NCBI GenBank assembly: GCA_009746045.1
Contig: RPFO01000027.1
Location: forward strand, 3,037,109-3,101,108
From: Mesostigma viride
Lineage: Eukaryota > Streptophyta > Mesostigmatophyceae > Mesostigmatales > Mesostigmataceae
Direction of reading: 5' to 3'
DNA length: 64,000 nt
The position numbers and the translations under genes were made by a program. The notes beneath the pieces are model-generated. The model was not told the DNA's origin. It saw only the letters and a program-made list of their open reading frames with translations, and ran no database searches. Positions 56,060 through 64,000 of this stretch are shown here, piece by piece; position 1 is the first letter of the stretch, and every line of letters starts with the position of its first letter.

Positions 56060-56459
56060 GTCATATTAATTAATTAATTAGGCTCATCGTGCTCCCGTTG
56101 GGGAGTCACGGAGCACCGATCGACTGATGAACCCCGATGGATGGATGGATGGATGGATGGATGGATGGATGGATGGATGCCGGATGGATAGTGGATGGAT
56201 GGATGGATGGATGGATGGATGGATGGATGGATGGATGGATGGATGGATGGATGGATGGATGGATGGATGGATGGATGGATGGATGGATGGATGGATGGAT
56301 GGATGGATGGATGGATGGATGGATGGATGGATGGATGGATGGATTAAATAATTAATTAGGAACATCACTCCGTTTATTTCATCATGTACATGTGTGCCTA
56401 TGATGAGCCACCCTCCAGATGATGCCTAGCTTTATTTAGTTATGTTGTGCCCATGCAGG
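56060..56459 (-). repeat. Foldback repeat copy, left part
   Basis: From 56350 to 56459 it is an inverted match to 61725-61800 (ATGATGCCTAGCTTTATTTA, then GTTATGTTGTGCCCATGCAG). GCTCCCGTTGGGGAGTCACG at 56091-56110 resembles the foldback terminus CTCCGTTGGGAGT. The copy continues at 61403 beyond the hAT insertion. Confidence 0.7.
56125..56343 (+). repeat. (GGAT)n microsatellite
   Basis: About 50 GGAT units with one short interruption at 56179-56190. Frames such as MDGWMDGW are artefacts. Confidence 0.98.
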
Positions 56460-56460
56460 C

Positions 56461-58339
56461 CGTGTTGGTCTGTACGGCAGTACGGGGTATTCGGTAAAAC
56501 ACGCGCGTACTGCAAAAGTACGGGTATTTTCAGGAGCGGTAAAAAATACGGGAAAAAATACGCAGTACGGCAGTACGGGTATTTTTCAAGTTGTGGTTAA
56601 GAAGTACGGGGTATTTTTGAGGCGAATGCTGAAAAGTACGGGGTATTCCAAGGATGTGTGACCCTGCAGCCAACAAATGTTACTCCTATAAAATTATTCT
56701 ATGCTACTCATTAACTCTTCAACCGTCTGGACTGGAACCACCGAAACGGACTGAGTTTGGGTATCTTTGTGCGCCTGAGAGTAACTAGCCAAATAACATT
56801 TTCTGGCCCACCCTTGGAACCAAGCATGCTTTTATATCAAATAATGTTTGGGAAATTTGGTTGGTCACATATCTATGCCCCATGCATGCTATAAATAGCA
56901 TCCCCCCCAGGGGGGTACGGTGCACATGGGGTTGGAGACATATATAATGCATTATAGACCATTTACACAAATCAGGTGGCCCTGGCCTTTTAAAGGCAGT
57001 TTATTAGAATCACAGGCATGCCATCAATGCATTCACAGCATGAAATGTCACAGAACTGCACATGCTAGCTAGCAAACAGCCCAAAATAGCTCAGACCGTT
57101 ATAACGGTGCAAGCTATTTTGGGACGGTTGCTAGAACTGCCGTATAGGTTTCCTATCCCAAAGTGGCACAAAACAACAACTAGATGGCCACAAAAGCAAT
57201 GCCAACACCATGTCCAGCATATAAGACACAAGCTCATGCTATACAATAGGTGTAAGGCTCATATCAAGGCCTAAAGCGCGCGTACAAAGGGTGGCAAGGA
57301 GCTACATCACTAACACACCCAATGAACGACAAAACACCTCTATGTTCTTGGAAACAATGAATAAAACAATAGGAATAAGTTGGTATAATGCTCCCATGCA
57401 AACAGGTTATGGGTATCTCCACGATTTTCACATGCAATGGATGCAAAACAAGAAGGTGGGCGTTGGCCAGCAAAACAAGAAGCCACGCCTAACACTGGTC
57501 AGAAAAGAACTTGTCTCGGGGTGCTTGACCAAGGAAAAGCATTGGGTAATCAACGTTACCATATTAGTGACCGATAACAATCGTTACCTCGCTATTTCCG
57601 TTGCAGCATCAGCTAACGGTGACCAAACATGGTCCAAAATCTGCTTGACCTGATGGTATTCCCCAACCATGACAAGCCGATGCGTAGAGGCAGCAAAACA
57701 ACAAAAAGACAATCACAACCCCTCGGTAATAACTCTGATATTAGCTTTAAACGATAATACAACTATATACGGCTAATAGAACACGCTTGGAGGCTAGAAC
57801 GTACCAGGTCGGTACAGCAGATTACCTTTCTTGCGCGAGCCAGCACGCCAGAGTAATGGACGTAGCCTCGAGCCTTTACTGGCTGCCAATGCTAATAAAT
57901 CTTGTTGGGAACAACGTACTAAATTGATCGATGCGCAGATGTCTGGGAAAATTCGGCCTAGCAACATGCAGCACTCGCACCATCACTGCCTGGCCGCTAA
58001 CGTCATTTGCTGCGCCGACCAGCACCCCGAGACCCATCTACGTACCTCCGAACCTTCCATGGCTAGGGATATTCAATTTTTAGGATCTAAGAATCATGCC
58101 TACAAAATTTGAGTCCAATACGTCAAGCCATTCTCTCGTACCAGTCAGTTCTTTGCACCGCCATAGCCGTGCGCGTCAATATTTTTCCTGCACGTCGGTC
58201 CCGTTGGACCATGGTACCCCCCTAACTTTGCTCAAGCATATCTCCCTGGCCAGGTGTCCAAAGTACGGTCTGAAGTGCTCTACGGAAAGCTGACGTCTAG
58301 ATCTTTCGATCCCCCCAGGTTTGACCGTTAAATTATTAT
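56461..58339. other. hAT interior, no supported gene
   Basis: Subterminal sequence 56461-56650 repeats TACGGGGTATT and TACGGGTATTTT words, likely transposase-binding sites. The frames at 57291-57653 and 57831-58112 show no hAT catalytic or dimerisation motif. Confidence 0.5.
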
Positions 58340-58531
58340 TGGCGCGGCGCCTGGTTAGCGCACAAACTCAGTCCGTTAGAGTGGTAGGACTTCAACTGGT
58401 ACCACGAAAACGGCGCGAGAACGGTTTAAGAGTTAATGAACATATAGTGTTTTTTCCGTCAGATCGCGTTTTTCCGCGTTTTCCGCGGCCCGGCACTGAA
58501 CGCAAATGGTTTTCACCTTTGCGGAGTGCCT
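58340..58531 (+). mobile_element. SINE-like element, copy 2
   Basis: GGCGCGGCGCCTGGTTAGCG has the form of a tRNA D-arm with an A box. The expected B box is degenerate. The tail from GATCGCGTTTTTCCGCG to CTTTGCGGAGTGCCTGATCAG matches copy 1 at 54987-55066 in inverted orientation. The truncated LINE inserted exactly at the end of this tail. Confidence 0.5.
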
Positions 58532-59383
58532 GATCAGAATATATATTAAAAATATAATTACTTACAGCAGAGTGAAATCACTCAAACCAAAGCAAACGCC
58601 CAGCTATGAACCTATATACAGAGCCATGTCAAAGCTCTATACTACGATAAGACCAATGGAAACGCCTAACGGGAGGAACCTAATAGCCCTGCTGCACCGC
58701 AAAATCAGCCCGCGTACGGCGGAGCATGATGTCAGCCATGGCCCGAGTCAGCGCCACCGACAAGCGCTGACGCCAATATGACGTCCAGGTCCGCGCCGAC
58801 CATGGGGCCCGCTGGCCCTCCACTGAGGTCCAGCCGGTCCTCCCGGAGCCGGCAACACTCCTTGAAGAAGGCGGAGGTCAGGGGCCCCATGGCCCCAAAC
58901 TCCTCCAGGACAAAGGGCACCACACGATGGTGCCCGACGTCGCCGTAGGCCAGGAGCTTGGCCCGCTCCGCCCGGTCCGCCGTGTAACCTGCCGTGAGGG
59001 AGGCCCCAGCCACGTGGCTAAGAGCCAAGGGCCGCGCCACCGAAACGTCAATAAGCAGATGCCGGCCACCCCCCTCAAAGTCCAGCACCACGATGTCAGG
59101 CCGGTGGTTGGGGGAATAGAAGGCAGCGCCATCCGCATCCTCGGACCGGATGTTCGCGTGGGGGAAAACCGACCGGATCATGGCGAGCACCACCGTCAGG
59201 AGGACAGTGTGCAAATACAAATACCAATTCTGATTCTGTTGGCCCCCCATGCAGGCAAGGTAGTGAGTCCCCGTGGGATCCAGCGGCTGCCCACAGCTAC
59301 CACAAGGCCGCCCGGCCGGAACAAGAGGCTGCGGGGCAAATAGCTGGTGCCGGAGCGCCACCGAGTCAGATCAGAATATATAT
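58532..59383 (-). mobile_element. 5'-truncated LINE (copy C) with 15-bp target duplication
   Basis: GATCAGAATATATAT is duplicated at 58532-58546 and 59369-59383, bracketing 58547-59368. The insert is a close inverted match to 18478-19290 of copy A, ending in the same 3' terminus. It encodes the zinc cluster and endonuclease part of the LINE in one frame (58732-59361). A run of six Gs keeps the frame that copy A loses. A 4-base CAGT insertion near 58826 shifts the last segment. Confidence 0.93.
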
Positions 59384-59876
59384 AATAGTGGTAGTGACTT
59401 GCCACCTGCCACACTTGGATTTACATTGCAATACATCCTTCAAGTACATGTGTATATTGTGGTCATGCAAATTATTGACCATTTAACACCGGTCTCTTTT
59501 ATTATAATACCCTTTAATTATAATGCATCAGCCTTTACAAAATTTGCATGAATGCCATCAACTCAATATAATGCATGATTGAATATGGTATAATGCACCC
59601 AGATCTCTGCCTAGTTGATGCAGTGGATGTGATAGCACTACAGTCGGCAGCTTTGCTGCACAATGACAACAAGTGCATGCCATGAATCCCTGAAAAATAA
59701 AATGGCAATCAACCCATGCAGAATGAACCACACAATAAACTGCCAAGGAAATGCCCGAAAAAGTAAATATGAAGTGGCAAGTAGCCCAGAAAACACACCG
59801 TCAACTGCCAGGGCATTCCTGAGAAAAAGTATATGGCAAACTGCAGTTATCATCTGGGCATGCCCAGATAACGCTG
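59384..59876. repeat. ~60-bp degenerate tandem repeat
   Basis: CAACTGCCAAGGAAATGCC, CAACTGCCAGGGCATTCC and CAACTGCCAAGGATATGCC recur at 59735-59900 with intervening sequence. No gene is supported. Confidence 0.6.
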
Positions 59877-60309
59877 TCAACTGCCAAGGATATGCCTGGA
59901 AAAGCACTGTGGAATCGTCTTCTGCACTGCCTTGCCAGAGCCACAAGGGCCAGCACCCGGGGCAGCGGCAGGCAGAAGGGCCTTGGCAACGCGGGCACCG
60001 AGCGCTGCCCTCAGCTCTCTCCTTTCCAACCGGGCTGCCTCAGCCGCCTGAAGCCTCCCGATCAGGCCTTCTACATTCCCGGACTCCTTGCAAAACGCGG
60101 CTCCCTTGTTGGGGATGTGGCCGCGATGGCCGACAGCGCGATCCTTGCTAAAGCTGCCAGGCCTGCCGAACTTGTAATCGCACAGCTTGCACGCCCACCT
60201 CTGGCCGACTACCACCTTCCCCATGAACGGTCTTTTCCACCTCGTCAATCAGATGGAGGTATTGATACTCCTCTACTTTTCTGTCGTTTGGGGCTCTACG
60301 CAGCGCCAT
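59877..60309 (-). pseudogene. BED zinc-finger transposase N-terminus of the hAT element
   Basis: From ATG 60309 the frame reads ALRRAPNDRKVEEYQ and HLIDEVEKTVHG. It then needs one shift near 60215 to continue as VVGQRWACKLCDYKFGRPG, GHRGHIPNKGAAFC. The C-x2-C...H...C spacing fits a BED finger. It ends GKAVQKTIPQCFSRHILGS, like the Q-(S/T)-I segment that follows BED fingers in hAT transposases. No catalytic region follows. Orientation and position (1.1 kb from the right terminus) fit an N-terminal transposase fragment. Confidence 0.55.
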
Positions 60310-60546
60310 GGTCGCATCTTAGTAGGTGATTGCCTGGCGCACAATCCATGAACCGTCGCACCACCCTCCATTTTCCTCGTCCATTTTCCTCGTCCATTTT
60401 CCTCGTCCATTTTCCGCGTCCTTCTACTTTAATTGCGTCCTTCTAGAACTGCACGCTTATGATTCTGCCAGGCTGTCCCCTTACAGCTTTTCTCCCACGC
60501 AATAAAAAATCCTGTCAAAAAGGAAAAAGGTGCACTGTCACGCGCG

Positions 60547-60758
60547 AGTTATTATAAATAGTGACGGAACCTTTTTGCCACTTGGCAATTAGGTCCGTCA
60601 CTATTTATCCGGCGAAAACCACTCGCCGGCATCTATTCCGCGTTAAGTTCACGTGAACGTGGCGCGGAATAGATGCCGGCGAGTGGTTTTCGCCGGATAA
60701 ATAGTGACGGACCTAATTGCCAAGTGGCAAAAAGGTTCCGTCACTATTTATAATAACT
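60547..60758. repeat. 212-bp near-perfect palindrome
   Basis: Arms of about 100 bases are exact complements except for three mismatched pairs near the centre, which is GTTCACGTGAAC. Each arm contains smaller inverted repeats (AAATAGTGACGGA with TCCGTCACTATTT, and CCGGCG...CGCCGG). Confidence 0.97.
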
Positions 60759-60957
60759 AAAACGTCGTAGTGTGGGGGCCGATATCTATCGTACCGCTGA
60801 TGCCTACTGCAGTACCGAATCTCGTCTTAACGATATTCCAACCGGGCATATTTTTCCCTTCTGGCACTTTCGTTTGGCCTTCTGGTATCAATTCCTTCCG
60901 GTATTCGGAAATACCCGTGTCACCACAGGGATTCGAACCCCCGACTTACGAGGTCTT
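60759..60957 (-). mobile_element. tRNA-like core between two palindromes
   Basis: On the minus strand it reads TAAGACCTCGTAAGTCGG, then GGGTTCGAATCCCTGTGG, which holds an exact B box. It ends CCCCACACTACGACGTTTTA. The element at 3601-3856 has the same plan: AACTAAGA at the start, a B box 25 bases on, CACGG(A/G) with ATATTTCCG-type inverted repeats, and CCCCAC...TTTTAGTT at the end. Coding potential is absent. Confidence 0.6.
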
Positions 60958-61167
60958 AGTTATTATAAATAGTGACGGAACCTTTTTGCCACTTGGCAAT
61001 TAGGTCCGTCACTATTTATCCGGCGAAAACCACTCGCCGGCATCTATTCCGCGCCACGTTCGGCCGAATTAACTTGGGTGCTCGGAAGTGGTTATTCCGG
61101 GCAAAATAGTGTTACGGACCGATTTGCCTCAGGCGGCAAAAAGGTTCCGGCACTATTTAACGTAACT
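60958..61167. repeat. Second palindrome with one diverged arm
   Basis: Its left arm (60958-61054) is identical to the left arm of the first palindrome (60547-60643). Its right arm is an inverted but clearly diverged version (for example GTGTTACGGACCGATTTGCC for GTGACGGACCTAATTGCC). The two palindromes share AGTTA...TAACT ends. Confidence 0.9.
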
Positions 61168-61458
61168 GCGCGTACTAGGGAGTAGCCATGCACTCGCTGC
61201 AATTTCTGCTATCTCAGCACCGCGGACAGGTTCCTGGGCCTCAATCTCGCGTGACACCTGCCCCCCCGCCCTACGCACCTCCGAAATCGGCTAAGTCCAA
61301 AGTGAAAAACAGCGAAAATCGTACGGCGTACGCGGTCGAAAGCGTCGGTACCGTACAATACGGCGTACTTTCATACCCGAGTTGCCGTACGGACCAACAC
61401 GGCATGCAGGGAGTAACTCTCTGCTGAGAAGCCATTGAATTGAATTGAATTGAATTGT

Positions 61459-62639
61459 AACATAACTCCGTTGGGAGTAAATGTAGCACATAGCCCTTGA
61501 GAGGGGGCATATGGCCTATCATACATCCTAAGCTACTTCAGTTCCTGCAAGGGTGGGGATGTAAAGGACCCTTGCTCTAGGTGCACCAGGGCACTTGCAT
61601 CCCCATGATCTTCAAGCTATGCCCAGCGAAGGGGGAGCCTGTCATGGGGGGGAAGATCATCATAGCTATACAAAGAAGCTAGGGCATGGCGTCTCAGCAG
61701 AGAGTCATTACTCCCTGCATGGGCACAACATAACTAAATAAAGCTAGGCATCATCTGGAGTGTGGCTCATCATAGGCACACATGTACATGACTAAGTAAA
61801 GCGCGTGGCTTAGCTGGGATAGTGCCTCTAGGAGGCGTACATGTACATGGCCACGGTCTATCTATTCTGCACTACTACTGCTGTATTCCCCTAAGCTGGG
61901 GCGTCTGGAGTCGCTGGGGCCGCGGGGGGAGAAGCCATGCCCTAGCTTCTTTGTATAGCTATGCTGATCTTCCCCCCCATGACAGGCTCCCCCTTCGCTG
62001 GGCATAGCTTGAAGATCATGGGGATGCAAGTGCCCTGGTGCACCTAGAGCAAGGGTCCTTTACATTCCCACCCTTGCAGGAAGTAGCTCAGAATGTATGA
62101 TAGGCCATATGCCCCTTCTCTGGGCTATGTGCTACATATATTCATTGAGAATGATAGATTACGGAGGTAAGACAGGCATGCAACATAAGGAAAAACCCGA
62201 TAACTGGGAGAATAACCCTGAAGAAATTAATAGTAATCTGACACAGACATCCAAGGATCACGCCAGCGGCACAAGGTACAACTAACTATACATCACAAAA
62301 CTACACGCAGCAACAGCGCTGCCGGCCCACCATGCAGGCCTGGAAGGGATCTAGACCGCATGGGTCGCGACAAAGTCGGCCCGGGTGCGGCGGAATAACA
62401 CATCAGCCACGGTGCGAGTGAGGGCGAGTGACAGGCGCTGCCGCCAATACGAGGACCACGTGCGGGCCGACCACGGGGCGGTCTGACCCTCGAGGTCGAG
62501 GCGGTCTTCACGGCGCTGGCAGCACTCGTGGAAAAACTCCGCTGTCTTGGGGCCCATGGCCCCGAACTCCTCAAGGACAAAGGGGATGACCCGGTGGGGA
62601 CCCACATTGCTACATATATACTCCCAACGGAGTTATGTT
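61459..62639. mobile_element. Foldback element E1 with ~250-bp inverted arms
   Basis: AACATAACTCCGTTGGGAG at 61459-61477 has its exact inverse at 62621-62639. The arms stay complementary for about 250 bases each (through GCATATGGCCTATCATACAT, CACCAGGGCACTTGCATCCC and CCCAGCGAAGGGGGAGCCTG). A LINE inserted into the right arm. No transposase frame was seen, so it is a non-autonomous foldback or long-TIR element. Confidence 0.85.
62130..62619 (-). mobile_element. 5'-truncated LINE (copy E) with 12-bp target duplication
   Basis: TGCTACATATAT is duplicated at 62130-62141 and 62608-62619. The insert 62142-62607 encodes the LINE C-terminus (EEFGAMGPKTAEFFHECCQR, RTRADFVATHAV) and carries the second-subfamily 3' UTR ending CATTCTCAATGAA, as in copy D. 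It keeps TVADVLFRRTRAD where copy D has a deletion. Confidence 0.92.
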
Positions 62640-62665
62640 CCTAATTAATTAATTAATTAATTAAT

Positions 62666-63125
62666 CACTCCGTTGGGAGTCAATGGAGCACATATCCCTG
62701 AGAAGGGGCATATGGCTTTTAATACATCCTAGGCTACTTCATGCAAGGGTGGGAATGTAAGCTACCCTTGCTCTAGGCTACCGTCGGTGCACCAGGGCAC
62801 CCGCACCCTCACGGTCTATCACGCTATGCCCAGCTAAGGGGGAGCATGCCATGTGGGGGGGAGATCATTATGGCTATACAAGGGCGAGGGCATGGCTTCT
62901 CAACAGAGAGCATCTCTCTGCATAGGCATAGCATGGCTAAATTCTTAATGCAACATCCATGGGGGTCCCATTATAGACATAGCGTGGCTAAATGTTGAAG
63001 GCGGCATCATCCATGGGGGCCATTATGGGCGCACATGCGCGTGGGCCACATGCTAGGCTAAGTAAGCCTTACTAATTCTACACTACTGGTATATATATTC
63101 CTTGGAATCATGGCATGGCTAACGT
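62666..63125. repeat. Foldback family copy E2, diverged
   Basis: It starts CACTCCGTTGGGAGTCAATG and follows the order of the E1 left arm with many changes (GGCATATGGCTTTTAATACA, GCACCAGGGCACCCGCACCC, CCCAGCTAAGGGGGAGCATG). A right arm was not found. An AATT run lies between E1 and E2. Confidence 0.75.
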
Positions 63126-63544
63126 GATGACTGACTAGCTAGACCTTTTCAGTGGTTTTCCATTTGCGGGTATTTCCTCGTAAATGGTGGGAGAGCGATC
63201 GCAGCAATGGTGCTCACCACTAGACACTCCCGGCCAGTTAGGCTCGAAACACACGCCCTGATCAAGCATGGTGTTTCCGGCCCCACCGTCTACTAGGTCA
63301 TCTAGTCGCTCTACACGTAAGCCAGCCATAATTTCAATGCACAAGGATACACATTTCCATCACCATTCATCTTCATCATCCTGAACGACTCGAACACGCG
63401 GACAAGATAACGGCAGGCTCGAGCTACCATGGTCCGGATTCTCCCGATTTCTGGCCTGCGCTGGTTGTCTCCTTGATATATTCCTAGTCTGAGGTGGCAG
63501 GAGGGGGCTGCCAGGGCTTGTGGTCAACGTGGATGACCGCCCCC
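63126..63544. other. No supported gene
   Basis: It contains minus-strand sequence that continues the open frame downstream of the ORF1p-like segment (to 63360) but is proline-, arginine- and serine-rich without a motif. Confidence 0.35.
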
Positions 63545-63938
63545 CTCCGGTATACCGGCTTAATTCCCCCGTGCGCTCTGCCGGAGCTGGAGGTAGGTCG
63601 GCCATAGCTCGCGTCGCCGCTGTTGCTGGGCCAGGGTCAAGTCGTCGTCCAGCGTGAAGCGAGTCTCCGAGAGCTTCTTGCGGCATATTTTAAGGAACGA
63701 CAGCTTGTCCGCCATGTACTTAAAGGTGAGGAGCACGGGTGCCGGGCCAGCCTTCCCCCGCGCGCGGGGGAGGCGGACAGCCGACATGTCCAGCTCACCA
63801 GTGAGTAGCATGGGGGCAAAATGTCGCGCTTAAATGCCTCAAGAAGGCTCGTGGAGGTCTCACCTGCCGGCTGGTCGAAGTGCTTGACGATGACATTGTG
63901 GCTGCGCCGGGCGATGTCGGCTTCCTCGCGAAGGTCGG
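63545..63938 (-). pseudogene. LINE ORF1p-like (Transposase_22-like) fragment
   Basis: Read from 63938 downwards it gives [20 protein letters not shown] and [15 protein letters not shown]. After a frameshift near 63815 it reads AVRLPRARGKAGPAPVLLTF, ADKLSFLKICRKKL, and FTLDDDLTLAQQQRRRELWP. Arg-rich start, R(x)NVIV strand, RLG/RLP turn, the lTFk strand and lddDLt..qq..R fit the RRM and C-terminal domains of LINE-1-type ORF1 proteins. These are RNA-binding chaperones in LINE particles. The N-terminus is cut by the GGAT repeat and the window end. Confidence 0.55.
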
Positions 63939-64000
63939 ATGGATGGATGGATGGATGGATGGATGGATGGATGGATGGATGGATGGATGGATGGATGGAT
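63939..64000 (+). repeat. (GGAT)n microsatellite at window end
   Basis: At least 15 GGAT units run to the last base. It is the same motif as at 56125-56343. Confidence 0.97.

Larger units (their letters stand above)
56452..61410 (-). mobile_element. hAT element with nested insertions and 8-bp target duplication
   Basis: The element 56460-61402 begins CCGTGTTGGTCTGTACGGCA, and its other end is the inverse with one T/C difference over 20 bases. CATGCAGG is duplicated at 56452-56459 and 61403-61410. The uninterrupted target exists as a paralogue near 61715-61755, which confirms the boundaries. It is related to the hAT remnant at 10945-12261 (CCGGGTTGGTCTGTACG). A BED-finger fragment reads from the right end. 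A SINE, a LINE and a palindrome-bracketed tRNA-like element are inside. Confidence 0.9.

Overview
The window is a eukaryotic nuclear sequence, most probably from a green alga. The grounds are spliced genes with GT-AG and one GC-AG intron, a membralin (TMEM259-like) gene, plant-type TTTAGGG telomere-like runs, Ty1/copia and hAT elements, and non-LTR retrotransposons that carry an RT and a restriction-like endonuclease. A chlorophyte or prasinophyte is my inference, and I cannot name the species. There are no rRNA genes, no CRISPR array and no bacterial-style operon. Most of the DNA is mobile elements, satellites and expanded introns around a handful of host genes.

Layout. 1-7810: a degenerate Ty1/copia-like LTR retrotransposon on the minus strand, with LTRs at both ends, a gag region, integrase, a retropepsin-like domain and RT/RNase H. 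A tRNA-like palindromic element is inserted in its integrase. 9.2-10.0 kb: a composite satellite. 10.9-12.3 kb: a hAT element with an 8-bp target duplication and a broken BED-finger transposase. 13.3-15.0 kb: the broken 5' part of a non-LTR element that appears to carry a RING-H2 finger. 15.6-19.3 kb: two LINE remnants on either side of an intact 319-codon host gene. 19.8-22.4 kb: a divergent pair of zinc-binding protein genes. 22.9-24.1 kb: another LINE remnant. 26-29.2 kb: tandem repeats. 29.7-32.4 kb: a spliced minus-strand gene for a disordered protein. 33.6-45.6 kb: membralin, in about ten exons separated by introns full of pyrimidine-rich repeats. 47.6-48.0 kb: one exon of an unknown minus-strand gene. 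49.7-52.9 kb: a 29-bp minisatellite. 53.9-54.7 kb: a hAT-type MITE. 56.5-61.4 kb: a second hAT element, nested in a foldback repeat and itself carrying a SINE, a 5'-truncated LINE and a palindrome-bracketed tRNA-like element. 61.5-63.1 kb: more foldback repeats, one with a nested LINE. 63.5-64.0 kb: a LINE ORF1p-like fragment and a GGAT repeat.

How the parts relate. The host genes do not form one pathway. Membralin is an ER membrane protein, known in animals as part of an ER-associated degradation complex. The zinc-finger pair shares a compact divergent promoter region. The mobile elements give a relative chronology, because several are dated by nesting and exact target duplications: foldback repeat, then hAT, then SINE or LINE.

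The least expected signals are three. Intron-exon junctions have been duplicated in tandem in two genes, and intronic expansions are pyrimidine-rich on the sense strand just before acceptors. A tRNA-like element bracketed by long near-perfect palindromes occurs twice. The copia-like element has its retropepsin-like domain between integrase and RT. Several frameshifts fall in homopolymer runs, so some apparent pseudogenes may be assembly errors.
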